Of a stretch of DNA of 64,000 nt, positions 24,432-33,125 are shown piece after piece. The stretch's first letter is position 1; each line of letters opens with the position of its first letter. The notes under the pieces were generated by a model. It did not search any database. It saw nothing but the letters and a program-made list of their open reading frames with translations, and was not told where the DNA came from. Origin of the DNA: Allobosea psychrotolerans (lineage in GTDB: Bacteria > Pseudomonadota > Alphaproteobacteria > Rhizobiales > Beijerinckiaceae); NCBI RefSeq assembly GCF_002917105.1, contig NZ_PQFZ01000010.1:162103-226102 (forward strand), read 5' to 3'. The translations under genes were made by a program, and so were the position numbers.

Positions 24432-25279
24432 CCTCCGCGACGAAGACGATCGACGAACGCCAGGCGGCCCATCCGCGCGACGTGAAGCGCTATGAGACGC
24501 AAGCCCTGCGCGACGACTTCCTGATCGAGCGCATCTTCGTGCCCGGCGAGGTCACGCTGACCTACAGCCATTACGACCGCATGATCGTCGGCGGCGCGAC
24601 GCCTGCGGCAAAGCCGCTGACGCTCGAGCCCTTCGCGCCGACGGGCACGCCGTTCTTCCTGGCGCGGCGCGAACTCGGCGTGATCAATCTCGGCGGCGCC
24701 GGCAGCGTCACCGTCGACGGCCAGCGCTTCGACATCCCCAATCTCGACGCGCTCTATGTCGGGCTCGGCGCGAAGGAGGTCTCCTTCGCCAGCGCGGACG
24801 CCGCCAACCCGGCGAAATTCTACCTGACCAGCGCGCCGGCGCATCGTGAGGCGCCGCATCAATTGATCCGGAAGAGCGACGCCAACACCATCCATCTCGG
24901 CTCGGCCGAGACATCGAACAAGCGCACCATCCGGCAATACATCATGCCCAACACCACCGGCACCAACCAGCTGGTGATGGGCATGACGGCGCTCGAGCCG
25001 GGCTCGGTCTGGAACTCCATGCCTTGCCACACCCATACGAGGCGCATGGAGGCCTATCTCTACTTCAACCTCGACCCCGCCCACCGCGTCTTCCATTTCA
25101 TGGGCGAGCCGCAGGAGACCCGCCACCTCCTGGTCGCCAATGAACAGGCGGTGATTTCACCGAACTGGTCGATCCATTGCGGCTGCGGCACCTCGAACTA
25201 CGCCTTCGTCTGGGCCATGGCCGGCGACAATGTCGAGTTCACTGACATGGATCCGGCCCCGGTGGAGATGCTGCGCTGA
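24428..25279 (+). CDS. kduI: 5-dehydro-4-deoxy-D-glucuronate isomerase
   Basis: KduI, a zinc cupin-type isomerase turning 5-keto-4-deoxyuronate (from unsaturated galacturonate of pectin) into 2,5-diketo-3-deoxygluconate. It has 283 residues, the usual length. The metal-binding histidines are in MPCHTHTRRMEAYLYF (near 200); YSHYDRMIVGGATP and NWSIHCGCGTSNYAFVWAMAG are characteristic. The start codon is GTG at 24428, overlapping the uxaC stop. It is coupled to kduD downstream by a one-base overlap, and the two act consecutively. Confidence 0.95.
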   Translation: MTSATKTIDERQAAHPRDVKRYETQALRDDFLIERIFVPGEVTLTYSHYDRMIVGGATPAAKPLTLEPFAPTGTPFFLARRELGVINLGGAGSVTVDGQRFDIPNLDALYVGLGAKEVSFASADAANPAKFYLTSAPAHREAPHQLIRKSDANTIHLGSAETSNKRTIRQYIMPNTTGTNQLVMGMTALEPGSVWNSMPCHTHTRRMEAYLYFNLDPAHRVFHFMGEPQETRHLLVANEQAVISPNWSIHCGCGTSNYAFVWAMAGDNVEFTDMDPAPVEMLR

Positions 25280-26043
25280 TGGCCCGCCGCTCGCCCTTCT
25301 CGCTCGAAGGCCGTACCGCGCTGGTCACCGGCGCCAATACCGGCATCGGCCAGGGCATCGCGCTGGCGCTGGCTGAGGCGGGAGCGACGATCGTCGCGGC
25401 AGGGCGCTCGGATATGGGCGAGACGCTGGGGCTGATCGAGGCGGCGGGCGCAAACGCCGTACCGCTTCAACTCGATCTGCAGCAGCCCGGCGTCGCAGCC
25501 GAGGCAATCGCAGGCGCAGTGGCTGCTGCCGGCCCGCTCGACATCCTGGTCAACAATGCCGGCATCATCCGCCGCTCGGATGCGCTCGAGTTCAGCGAAG
25601 CCGACTGGGACGAGGTGATGAACCTCAATCTCAAGGCGGCGTTCTTCCTCAGCCAGGCCTTCGCCAAGGCGGCTCTTGCCGCCGGTCGCGGCGCCCGCAT
25701 CGTCAACATCGCCTCGCTGCTCTCCTTCCAGGGCGGCATCCGCGTCGCCTCCTACACCGCGAGCAAGAGCGGGCTTGCCGGGCTGACCAAACTGCTCGCC
25801 TGCGAATGGGCGGCCAAAGGCATCAACGTCAACGCGATCGCACCCGGCTATATCGAAACCAACAACACCCAGGCTCTGCGCGCCGACCCGGAGCGCAGCA
25901 CCGCGATCCTCGCCCGCATTCCCGCCGCGCGCTGGGGCCAGCCCTCGGACATCGGCGGTGCGGCGGTGTTCCTGGCGAGCGATGCAGCGACCTACATGCA
26001 TGGCGCGATCCTTCCCGTCGACGGAGGCTGGCTGGCGCGATGA
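25279..26043 (+). CDS. kduD: 2-deoxy-D-gluconate 3-dehydrogenase (SDR)
   Basis: KduD-type short-chain dehydrogenase, 254 residues, reducing 2,5-diketo-3-deoxygluconate to 2-keto-3-deoxygluconate. Cofactor motif TGANTGIGQGIALALAEAG, NNAGII, and the catalytic Tyr/Lys pair in VASYTASKSGLAGLTK are present, with IAPGYIETNNTQALRADPER after it (quoted at 20 residues), a KduD-like segment, and a GGWLAR C-terminus. Its place right after kduI supports this substrate rather than a generic SDR role. It overlaps the next gene's ATG by four bases. Confidence 0.92.
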   Translation: MARRSPFSLEGRTALVTGANTGIGQGIALALAEAGATIVAAGRSDMGETLGLIEAAGANAVPLQLDLQQPGVAAEAIAGAVAAAGPLDILVNNAGIIRRSDALEFSEADWDEVMNLNLKAAFFLSQAFAKAALAAGRGARIVNIASLLSFQGGIRVASYTASKSGLAGLTKLLACEWAAKGINVNAIAPGYIETNNTQALRADPERSTAILARIPAARWGQPSDIGGAAVFLASDAATYMHGAILPVDGGWLAR

Positions 26044-26381
26044 CGAACCGTCTCAATTCCTTCTTCCAGCACGACGCCGCCCTGGCCTGGGAGCCGACCG
26101 AACCCGGCGTGAAGCGCAAGATCATGGCCTATGGCCCCGATCTGATGGTCGTACGCGTCGCTTTTGACGCCGGCGCGGTCGGCAAGGCGCACAGCCACCC
26201 ACACCGGCAGGCGTCCTATGTCGAGAGCGGCGTCTTCGACGTCACCATCGACGGCCGGACCGAGCGCCTGATCGCAGGCGACACTTTCTTCGTGCCGGCC
26301 GATCTCGTCCATGGCGTCGTCGCGGTCGAGGCCGGGCAACTCGTCGATTCCTTCACGCCGATGCGAGAGGAGTTTCTTTGA
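26040..26381 (+). CDS. kdgF: KdgF-like cupin, unsaturated uronate processing
   Basis: A 113-residue single-domain cupin. The metal-binding set is visible as AHSHPHRQASYVESG (two His, Gln) and a later His in PADLVHGVVAVE, and the C-terminus FTPMREEFL matches the FxPxRED/E ending of KdgF. KdgF speeds conversion of 4,5-unsaturated monouronates from pectin or alginate into the linear keto form that KduI uses. The ATG lies in a four-base overlap with kduD. The neighbours uxaC, kduI and kduD fit this role; a general cupin label is the fallback. Confidence 0.82.
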   Translation: MTNRLNSFFQHDAALAWEPTEPGVKRKIMAYGPDLMVVRVAFDAGAVGKAHSHPHRQASYVESGVFDVTIDGRTERLIAGDTFFVPADLVHGVVAVEAGQLVDSFTPMREEFL

Positions 26382-26475
26382 TCTTCGCCTGACCGGCAGG
26401 GGCCGGCTGGCCGCCCATCACGGGCAAGAACGACCGGGGAAAACCGGCGTACGACAATGGGAGAGGAAATCGACA

Positions 26476-27459
26476 ATGTTGACCAAACGCACCTTCGCGG
26501 CCTTGGCCGGCGCGGCCATGTTCGCCGCCGTCACCGGCGCTGCAAGCGCCCAGAACGTCACCCTGCGCTCGACCGACATCCACCCCGACGGTTACCCGAC
26601 GATCGAAGCGGTCAAGTATATGGGCCAGTTGCTCGATCAGCGCAGCAACGGCCGCATCAAGATCAACGTCTTCCATTCCGCCCAGCTCGGTCAGGAGAAG
26701 GACACGATCGACCAGACCCGCTTCGGCGTGATCGACATGAACCGCATCAACATGGCGCCGTTCAACAATCTGATCCCGGCGACCAATGTGCCATCCCTGC
26801 CCTTCATCTTCCGCTCCGTCGACCACATGCGGAAGGTCATGGACGGACCGATCGGCGACAATCTGCTCTCCGAATTCGACAAGCACGACCTGATCGGGCT
26901 CGCTTTCTACGACTCCGGCTCGCGCTCCTTCTACAACTCCAAGCGCGCCATCAAGACGCCCGCCGACATGAAGGGCATGAAGATCCGCGTCCAGCAGTCG
27001 GACATGTTCGTCGCCCTGGTCTCGGCGCTCGGCGCCAACGCCACTCCGATGCCCTTCGGCGAAGTCTATTCGGCGCTCCAGACCGGCGTCATCGACGGAG
27101 CCGAGAACAACTGGCCGTCTTATGAATCGACGCGGCATTTCGAGGTCTCGAAATTCTACTCCATCACCGAACACTCGCTCTCGCCCGAGGTTCTGGTGAT
27201 GTCGAAGCGCAGCTTCGCCAAGTTCTCGCCCGAGGACCAGAAGCTGATCCGCGTCGCCGCCAAGGACTCCGTCCTCAAGATGCGCGAGCTCTGGGATGCG
27301 CGCGAGAAGGAATCGGAAGCCAAGGTGAAAGCTGGCGGCGCCCAGGTGAACACGCTGGAGAAGCAGCCCTTCATCGACGCGATGAAGCCGGTCTACGACA
27401 AATTCGTCACCGACGCGAAGCTGAAGGACATGGTCGCGGCGATCCAGGCGGTGAAGTGA
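26476..27459 (+). CDS. TRAP transporter substrate-binding protein (DctP family)
   Basis: Periplasmic DctP/TeaA-family solute receptor, 327 residues. A Sec signal peptide MLTKRTFAALAGAAMFAAVT is followed by the cleavage-like ASAQ. The mature part has QLGQEKDTIDQTRFGVIDM, and a later segment IRVQQSDMFVALVSALGANA with the arginine that binds the carboxylate of the ligand in this family, followed by PMPFGEVYSALQTGVIDGAE (each quoted at 20 residues or fewer). RBS GAGAGGAAA precedes the ATG. Located in a uronate operon, it is expected to bind galacturonate, glucuronate or an unsaturated derivative; that is inferred from context. Confidence 0.92.
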   Translation: MLTKRTFAALAGAAMFAAVTGAASAQNVTLRSTDIHPDGYPTIEAVKYMGQLLDQRSNGRIKINVFHSAQLGQEKDTIDQTRFGVIDMNRINMAPFNNLIPATNVPSLPFIFRSVDHMRKVMDGPIGDNLLSEFDKHDLIGLAFYDSGSRSFYNSKRAIKTPADMKGMKIRVQQSDMFVALVSALGANATPMPFGEVYSALQTGVIDGAENNWPSYESTRHFEVSKFYSITEHSLSPEVLVMSKRSFAKFSPEDQKLIRVAAKDSVLKMRELWDAREKESEAKVKAGGAQVNTLEKQPFIDAMKPVYDKFVTDAKLKDMVAAIQAVK

Positions 27460-27464
27460 GGCCC

Positions 27465-27490
27465 TGCGTCCGATCTCCGGATCGGACGCA
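27465..27490 (+). promoter_or_regulatory. Strong stem-loop after the TRAP binding-protein gene
   Basis: TGCGTCCGATC and GATCGGACGCA form a perfect 11-base stem with a TCCG loop, a very stable tetraloop class, starting five bases after the dctP-type stop codon. No U-run follows, so it is not a classical terminator. It is well placed to protect the 3' end of the receptor message or to lower expression of the membrane subunits. Confidence 0.75.
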
Positions 27491-27494
27491 AAAC

Positions 27495-27585
27495 CCATCA
27501 TTGCGGGGAGCCGAAGCGACGAAGCGGTCCAGGAGCCGTCGCGTGAATCCTCCCGGATTGCTTCGATTCGCCCGCCATGACGATC
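27495..27585. repeat. Intergenic palindrome, family B variant
   Basis: The element runs from CATTGCGGGGAGCCGAAGCG to the inverted GGATTGCTTCGATTCGCCCG and CCATGACG. This is the same family as 35010-35091 and 63883-63921 (CATTGCGAG...GAAGC-AATCC). It lies between the binding-protein and small-permease genes of the TRAP system. Confidence 0.75.
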
Positions 27586-27619
27586 CAGCCTGCCCGCGAA
27601 ACAGACGCCCGGAGCCCCG

Positions 27620-28150
27620 ATGCACGCCTTCACACAAATCCTGACGCGCCTGGGAGCCAAGCTCTGCATCGCCGCGCTCCTGCTCGCGGGCGCCGGGCTC
27701 GTCCTGATGACCGTCATGGTCGCCTGGGGTGTCTTCGGCCGCTACGTGTTGAACGACACGCCGATCTGGGTCGAGGCCGGCTCGCTCTTCCTCATGGCCT
27801 GGTTCATCCTGCTCGGCTCGGCCGTCGGCGTGCGCGAGAGCGACCATCTCGGTTTTGAGGTCGGCCTTGCCATGTCGCCGCCATTGCTGCGCAAGGCGCT
27901 GATCATCCTGACCGAGGTCACCGTGCTGCTCTTCGGGCTGGCCATGCTCGGCTATGGCTGGCAGCTCGCCGCCGGCACCTGGAGCGACCGCATGCCGATC
28001 ATCGGCATCTCGCGCGGCTGGGACTATGTCCCGATCGCGGCCGGCGGGGCGCTGATCGCGATCTTTTCCTTTGAGAAACTGATGCTGTTCCTGACCGGCG
28101 AGCGTCGCGCTTCGATCGGCTTTTCCCATTTCGCCGCCGCGCAGGAGTGA
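27620..28150 (+). CDS. TRAP transporter small permease (DctQ family)
   Basis: Small membrane subunit of the TRAP transporter, 176 residues with four hydrophobic helices (about 14-36, 52-70, 92-115, 138-160). VFGRYVLNDTPIWVEAGS near residue 40 is the DctQ signature with the conserved Arg-Tyr and Trp-Glu. VGVRESDHLGFE follows. It pairs with the large subunit three bases downstream. The start ATG follows GAGCCCCG, a weak ribosome site, in keeping with a lower output than the receptor gene. Confidence 0.9.
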   Translation: MHAFTQILTRLGAKLCIAALLLAGAGLVLMTVMVAWGVFGRYVLNDTPIWVEAGSLFLMAWFILLGSAVGVRESDHLGFEVGLAMSPPLLRKALIILTEVTVLLFGLAMLGYGWQLAAGTWSDRMPIIGISRGWDYVPIAAGGALIAIFSFEKLMLFLTGERRASIGFSHFAAAQE

Positions 28151-28153
28151 CCC

Positions 28154-29434
28154 GTGGAACTCTGGATCCTGTTCGGCGTCTTCAGCCTCTTCCTGCTCGT
28201 CGGCACTCCGGTTGCCTTCAGTCTCGGCATCGCCTCGCTCGCCACGGTGGTCTATATGGGCCTGCCGCCGGTGGTGGTTTTCCAGCAGATGAGCTCGGGA
28301 ATGGGCGCCTTCGCCATGATGGCGATCCCGTTCTTCATCTTCGCGGGCGACCTGATGATCCGCGGCGGCATCGCCGAGAAGCTCGTCCAGATGGCCTCCA
28401 GCATGGTCGGCCATCTGCGCGGCGGCCTCGGCCAGGTCAACGTCGTCACCTGCACGCTTTTCGGGGGCATATCGGGCTCGGCAGTGGCTGACGCCTCCGC
28501 CATCGGCGGGCTGATGATCCCGCAAATGGTCAAGCGCGGCTATGACGCCGACTATGCGGTGAACGTCACGGCCAACGCCGCCATCATCGCGCTTCTGATC
28601 CCGCCCTCGCACAACATGATCATCTATGCGCTCTCGGCCGGCGGCAATCTGTCCATCGCCGACCTCTTCACTGCCGGCGTTATCCCAGGTCTGATGCTGT
28701 GCCTGACGCTGATGGTGACGGCCTGGGCGGTGGCGGTCCGGCGTGGTTATCCCGCCGAGGCCTTTCCGGGCTTCAGGGCGGTCGGCCGCTATGTCGTGCT
28801 GGCGCTGCCCGGCATCCTGCTGATCGGCATCATCTTCGGCGGCGTGCGCTCGGGCGTCTTCACCGCGACAGAGTCCTCTTGCGTGGCCGTGGTCTACGCC
28901 CTCCTCGTCACCGTCCTGGTCTACCGGCAGCTCAGCTGGAACGGCTTCGTCGAGGCGACGCTGGGCGCCGTGCGCACCACCGCAATGGTGCTGCTCGTGA
29001 TCGGCACGGCCGGCTCCTTCGGCTGGCTGATGGCCTTTCTGCAGGTGCCGCAGGCGACGATCGGCGCGATGAAGGCGATCTCCGATAATCCCATCGTTGT
29101 CCTGCTGATGATCAACCTCATCCTGCTGGTGCTCGGCACCTTCATGGACATGGCGCCGATGATCATCATCTGCACGCCGATCTTCCTGCCCGTGGTCAAG
29201 GCCTTCGGTGTCGACCCCGTCCATTTCGGCGTGATCCTGATCCTCAATGCCGGCATCGGCCTGAACACCCCGCCTGTCGGCTCGGTGCAGTTCGTCGCCT
29301 GCGCCATCGGGCGCATCTCGATCGGGCAGTCGATGAAGACGATCTGGCCCTTCTACGGCGCAAGCATTGCCGTGCTGATGCTGGTGACCTATGTCCCGGC
29401 CGTGTCCCTCTGGCTGCCGGGTGTATTCCGTTGA
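28154..29434 (+). CDS. TRAP transporter large permease (DctM family)
   Basis: Large membrane subunit, 426 residues, about twelve hydrophobic helices, member of the DctM/SiaM group that carries the ion-coupled translocation path. AIPFFIFAGDLMIRGGIAEKL, quoted in part, and GGISGSAVADASAIGGLMIP are hallmark sequences, with GTFMDMAPMIIICTPIFLP and GIGLNTPPVGSVQFVACAIG in the second half. The start codon is GTG at 28154, three bases after the small subunit's stop. The stop overlaps the next gene's TTG start. Confidence 0.93.
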   Translation: MELWILFGVFSLFLLVGTPVAFSLGIASLATVVYMGLPPVVVFQQMSSGMGAFAMMAIPFFIFAGDLMIRGGIAEKLVQMASSMVGHLRGGLGQVNVVTCTLFGGISGSAVADASAIGGLMIPQMVKRGYDADYAVNVTANAAIIALLIPPSHNMIIYALSAGGNLSIADLFTAGVIPGLMLCLTLMVTAWAVAVRRGYPAEAFPGFRAVGRYVVLALPGILLIGIIFGGVRSGVFTATESSCVAVVYALLVTVLVYRQLSWNGFVEATLGAVRTTAMVLLVIGTAGSFGWLMAFLQVPQATIGAMKAISDNPIVVLLMINLILLVLGTFMDMAPMIIICTPIFLPVVKAFGVDPVHFGVILILNAGIGLNTPPVGSVQFVACAIGRISIGQSMKTIWPFYGASIAVLMLVTYVPAVSLWLPGVFR

Positions 29435-30903
29435 CGAGACTGACGACCACAAGCCTCGCCGGCCTGTCCGCGAGCATTCGCCGCCCGGCCTATGATCGCT
29501 CGCAGCTCAAGCCCGGCATCGTCCATCTGGGTCTCGGCGCCTTCGCCCGCGCCCATCTTGCCGACTATACCGAAGACGCGATCGAGCGGGTTTTCGGCGA
29601 CTGGGGCATCATCGGAGCCAGCCTGCAGCGGCCCGACCAGCGCGACCGGCTGAAACCGCAGGACGGGCTCTACAGCTTCCTGAAGCGCGCCGCTGCCGGT
29701 CCGGAGCTGCGCGTCATCGGTTCCGTCCTCGACGTGCTCGTCGCGCCCGAGAATCCTGCTACCCTTATTGCCCGCATGGCCTCCGCCGAAACGCGCATCG
29801 TCTCGCTGACAATCACCGAGAAGGGCTATTGCCACGATCCCGCGACCGGCCGGCTCCGGGAGGATCATCCCGACATCCTGCACGATCTCGACCATCCCGA
29901 TGCGCCGCGCTCGGCCATCGGCCTGATCACCGCCGCGCTTGCGATCCGCAAGAAGGAAGGCCTTGCTCCCTTCACCGCGATGAGCTGCGACAACCTCCCC
30001 CATAACGGCAAGGTGCTGCGCGGCCTCATCCGTGACTTCGCTGCCTTGCGCGATGACGCGCTCGCCCGATGGATCGAGGCCAACGGTGCCTTCCCCTCGA
30101 CCATGGTCGACCGCATCGTGCCTGCGACCACCGAAGCCGACATCGCCGAGGTCGAGAGCCTGCTCGGATTGCACGACGCCGCCCCCGTTATCGGCGAGCC
30201 CTTCCGGCAATGGGCGATTGAAGACGTCTTCACTATCGGCCGCCCGGACTGGGGCGAGGTCGGCGCGCAGCCAGTCTCTGAGGTCGCGCCCTTCGAATTC
30301 ATGAAGCTGCGCATGCTCAACGGCGCGCATTCGAGCCTGGCCTATCTCGGCTATCTCGCCGGGCATGAGACGGTAGCGCAAGCCAGCGGCGATGCTGTCC
30401 TCGCCCGCTTCCTGCAGGGCCTCTGGAGCGAGGTCATCCCGACCGTGCCGGCGCCGCAAGGCGTCGTGCTCGCCGATTACGCCTCGGCCCTGCTCGCGCG
30501 CTTCCAGAATCCGGCGATCCGCCACCGCACCTGGCAGATCGCCATGGACGGCTCGCAGAAGCTGCCGCAGCGCCTGCTCGGCACGATCCGCGACCGGCTG
30601 AAGGCCGGCGCGCCGATCGACCATCTCGCGCTAGGCGTCGCGGCCTGGATGCGCTACGTCACCGGCACCGACGAAAAGGGCGGCGCGATCGACGTGCGCG
30701 ACCCGCTCTCCACCGAGTTCGCCAAGCGCGCCGCTTCGGCCGGCCGCGACGCAAAGGCTCTGAGCGGGGCGCTGCTCGGGATCGAGAGCATCTTCGGCAC
30801 GGAACTGCCACGCGAAGCCGCCTTCACCCAAGCGGTCGAGGCTCAGCTTGCGAAACTGTTCGAGCATGGCGCCAGGGCGACGGCGGCCGCGCTGGCGCGC
30901 TGA
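29431..30903 (+). CDS. uxuB: Fructuronate reductase-like mannitol dehydrogenase family
   Basis: A 490-residue polyol/uronate dehydrogenase of the long-chain mannitol dehydrogenase family. The N-terminal nucleotide fold starts IVHLGLGAFARAHLADYTED. TEKGYCHD, CDNLPHNGKVLRG and FPSTMVDRIVPATT are typical, and the active-site K-x5-N-x3-H-type pattern appears in FMKLRMLNGAHSSLAY. The start is TTG at 29431, in a TTGA overlap with the permease stop; the first residues MTRLTT fit homologues. In this operon reduction of D-fructuronate to D-mannonate, the step after UxaC, is the most likely reaction; mannitol oxidation is the alternative. Confidence 0.87.
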   Translation: MTRLTTTSLAGLSASIRRPAYDRSQLKPGIVHLGLGAFARAHLADYTEDAIERVFGDWGIIGASLQRPDQRDRLKPQDGLYSFLKRAAAGPELRVIGSVLDVLVAPENPATLIARMASAETRIVSLTITEKGYCHDPATGRLREDHPDILHDLDHPDAPRSAIGLITAALAIRKKEGLAPFTAMSCDNLPHNGKVLRGLIRDFAALRDDALARWIEANGAFPSTMVDRIVPATTEADIAEVESLLGLHDAAPVIGEPFRQWAIEDVFTIGRPDWGEVGAQPVSEVAPFEFMKLRMLNGAHSSLAYLGYLAGHETVAQASGDAVLARFLQGLWSEVIPTVPAPQGVVLADYASALLARFQNPAIRHRTWQIAMDGSQKLPQRLLGTIRDRLKAGAPIDHLALGVAAWMRYVTGTDEKGGAIDVRDPLSTEFAKRAASAGRDAKALSGALLGIESIFGTELPREAAFTQAVEAQLAKLFEHGARATAAALAR

Positions 30904-30921
30904 CAGGTTCACACGGAACCA

Positions 30922-30966
30922 CAGCGTCCCGGGACGAAGCTGCGCTTCGCCCAGGATGACGGCGTG
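30922..30966. repeat. Half unit of palindrome family C
   Basis: CAGCGTCCCGGGACGAAGCT then GCGCTTCGCCCAGGATGACG, followed by GCGTG. It matches the right half of the copy at 40333-40443 (CCCGGGACGAGCTTCGCTCG and CCAGGATGACGGCG). The left half is absent, so it is a decayed or partial element. Confidence 0.75.
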
Positions 30967-31035
30967 CATCGGTGCGAGCATCCGCTGCTCCGAAAGAGAC
31001 TTGCTCGCGCCGCCAAGCTCGCGCCAGATGTGCCG

Positions 31036-31869
31036 ATGATGCGCCTGTTCGCCATCCTCGCTCTTGCCATTTCGAACCTGGTCGCAGGCCAGGCTGTAGC
31101 GCAATCGCGCGTCGTCGTGCCCAACTTCTGGGATCAGCGCATCAGGCTCGATCGGCCCGAGCCCGGTCCGCCCCGCATCGTCCGCTTCCTCACCGACGAC
31201 GACTACCCGCCACTGCATTTTTCCGCGGCCGACGGCACGCTGACCGGCTTCTCGGTCGAACTCGCGCGCGCCGCCTGCGAAAAGCTCGGCTGGACCTGCA
31301 CCGTGCAGGCGCGCCGCTTCGACACCCTGCTCGATTCACTGGCTGAGGGACGTGGCGACGTGCTGGCGGCGGCACTCAACCTCACCCCGCAGCTGCGCAG
31401 CCGCTTCGCCGCCAGCCATCTCTATTTCCGCAGCACCGCCCGCCTCGTCACCACGCGCGGCAACGCCCGGGCCGATCTCGATCCGCGCACGCTTCAGGGC
31501 AAGCGCGTCGCGGTCGTCGGCGGCACCGCACATCAGGCCTTCCTCGAGCGGCTCCTGCCCTTCGTGCAGCGCCGCGAGACCGGCACGCTTGCCGGCGCGA
31601 TCGCTGCGCTGCGCAGCGGCGAGGCCGAATTCGTCTTCGCCGACGGCATCGCGCTCTCGCTCCTGCTGGCCGGGACCGGCGGCGCCGAACTCGCTTTCAC
31701 CGGCAGCCCATTTCTGGAAAGCCGCTATTTCGGCGAGGGCGTAGGCTTCCTCACGCGCAAGGACGACCTCGCTCTGAAGCGCGGCCTCGACTACGCGCTG
31801 CAATCGCTCTGGGACGACGGCACCTATGCGAGGCTCTATCTCCGGTTCTTCCCGGTGAGCCCGTTTTGA
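31036..31869 (+). CDS. Orphan family 3 solute-binding protein
   Basis: A periplasmic amino-acid-type binding protein (SBP family 3), 277 residues. The signal peptide is MMRLFAILALAISNLVAGQAVAQ. The mature part carries VRFLTDDDYPPLHFSAADGT, then LTGFSVELARAACEKLGWTC and FDTLLDSLAEGRGDVLAAAL, the classic start of the fold. No permease or ATPase gene is nearby, so it either works with a distant transporter or acts as a sensor or accessory protein. The fragment VVVPNFWDQRIRLDRPEPGP before the domain is an unusual insertion between signal and fold. Transcription is probably separate from the uronate operon because a repeat intervenes. Confidence 0.85.
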   Translation: MMRLFAILALAISNLVAGQAVAQSRVVVPNFWDQRIRLDRPEPGPPRIVRFLTDDDYPPLHFSAADGTLTGFSVELARAACEKLGWTCTVQARRFDTLLDSLAEGRGDVLAAALNLTPQLRSRFAASHLYFRSTARLVTTRGNARADLDPRTLQGKRVAVVGGTAHQAFLERLLPFVQRRETGTLAGAIAALRSGEAEFVFADGIALSLLLAGTGGAELAFTGSPFLESRYFGEGVGFLTRKDDLALKRGLDYALQSLWDDGTYARLYLRFFPVSPF

Positions 31870-31949
31870 CAGGCTCTACCCGGCCAACTCGCGCTCGGCG
31901 CGCACCTTGTCCAGTTTCCCTGGCGGCCCGCTGCCGATCCACAACCTGG

Positions 31950-33125
31950 TCAGGTTCGACTGACCGGCGCGTTGGAGAGTTCGCCCTCCAGCGACTGCTT
32001 CGCGACCGCCGCCAGCCATCCGGCCGTCGCCGGCAGGATGGCATCGTTGAAGTCGTAGCGATCATTGTGCAGTTCGCCGCCATCCCTGGCCGGGCCGTTG
32101 CCGACCCAGACATAGGCGCCGGGCCGGTGCTGCAGGAAATAGGTGAAGTCCTCGCCCGTCGTGCTGGCCGGCATGTCGCGCCGGACGGTCAGGCCGGCAG
32201 CCTTGCCGGCGGTGGCGGCGATCTCCTCCTCCAGCGGCGTGTTGATGGTCGCGAGCCCGCCAGTGATGAAGGTAGCCTCCGCCGTCATCTCATAGGTTGC
32301 GGCAATGTTCGCGGAGATATCGCGCAGGCGCTGCACGACCCGGTCGCGCACCGCCGGCTTGAAGGTGCGGTAGGTGCCCTCGATCCAGACGCTGGTCGGG
32401 ATCTGGTTCGACGCCAGGCCGCCATGCACCTGCCCGATCGAGACCACGGCCGAATCCATCGGATCGACATTGCGCGCCACGATGGTCTGCAGTGCCACGA
32501 TGAGATGGCCCATGGCGGTGATGGGATCGCGCGTCAGATCAGGCTTGGCGGCGTGGCCGGCGACCCCGTGCAGCGTGATCTTGAAGCGCCCGGGCTCGGC
32601 CATCACCGGGCCGCGATGCACCGCGACCGCGCCCGCCTCCAGCCCTGGCCAGTTGTGCAGGCCGAAGACGCGCTCCATCGGGAAGCGCTCGAAGACGCCG
32701 TCGGCGATCATTGCGCGCGCCCCCTGGCCGTTCTCCTCCGAGGGCTGGAACAGGAACTGCACCGTGCCGCTCCAGCTTTCGTCCTTCGCCAGCAGGGCGG
32801 CCGCGCCGAGCAACGAGACGGTGTGGCCGTCATGGCCGCAGGCATGCATGACATTCGCGGTGCCCGATTTGTAAGGCAGGTCGTTCGCCTCGTTGATCGG
32901 CAGCGCATCCATATCGGCGCGCAGGCCGACCGAGCGGTCGGAGGTTCCACGCGTCAGCGTCGCCACCACGCCATTGCCGCCGACACCGGCGGTGAATGGC
33001 ACGCCGAGCTCGGTGAGCTTCGCCTGCACGAAGGCGCTGGTTGCGCTTTCCTGGAGCGAAAGCTCGGGATGCGCATGCAGATGGCGCCGCCATGCGGTCA
33101 GCTTGTCGAGGAGATCACGATCCAA
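31950..33125 (-). CDS. M20 family amidohydrolase (hippurate hydrolase-like)
   Basis: A 391-residue metallo-amidohydrolase of the M20D group (hippurate, N-acyl-amino-acid or indole-acetyl-amino-acid hydrolases). WRRHLHAHPELSLQE opens the protein. Metal ligands are in MHACGHDGHTVSLLGAAALL and FQPSEENGQGA, with VFGLHNWPG after it and a late LHNDRYDFND. SEENG replaces the more usual PAEEG, a conservative change that keeps the two Glu. The dimerisation lid lies at about 185-295. It is monocistronic and divergent from lysK. The acyl-amino-acid substrate is unknown. Confidence 0.9.
   Translation of the reverse strand: MDRDLLDKLTAWRRHLHAHPELSLQESATSAFVQAKLTELGVPFTAGVGGNGVVATLTRGTSDRSVGLRADMDALPINEANDLPYKSGTANVMHACGHDGHTVSLLGAAALLAKDESWSGTVQFLFQPSEENGQGARAMIADGVFERFPMERVFGLHNWPGLEAGAVAVHRGPVMAEPGRFKITLHGVAGHAAKPDLTRDPITAMGHLIVALQTIVARNVDPMDSAVVSIGQVHGGLASNQIPTSVWIEGTYRTFKPAVRDRVVQRLRDISANIAATYEMTAEATFITGGLATINTPLEEEIAATAGKAAGLTVRRDMPASTTGEDFTYFLQHRPGAYVWVGNGPARDGGELHNDRYDFNDAILPATAGWLAAVAKQSLEGELSNAPVSRT

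Noticed and set aside
27465..27490. Rho-independent terminator after the TRAP receptor gene
   Set aside because: The stem is strong but AAACCC follows instead of a T-run, and the permease genes downstream clearly belong to the same system.
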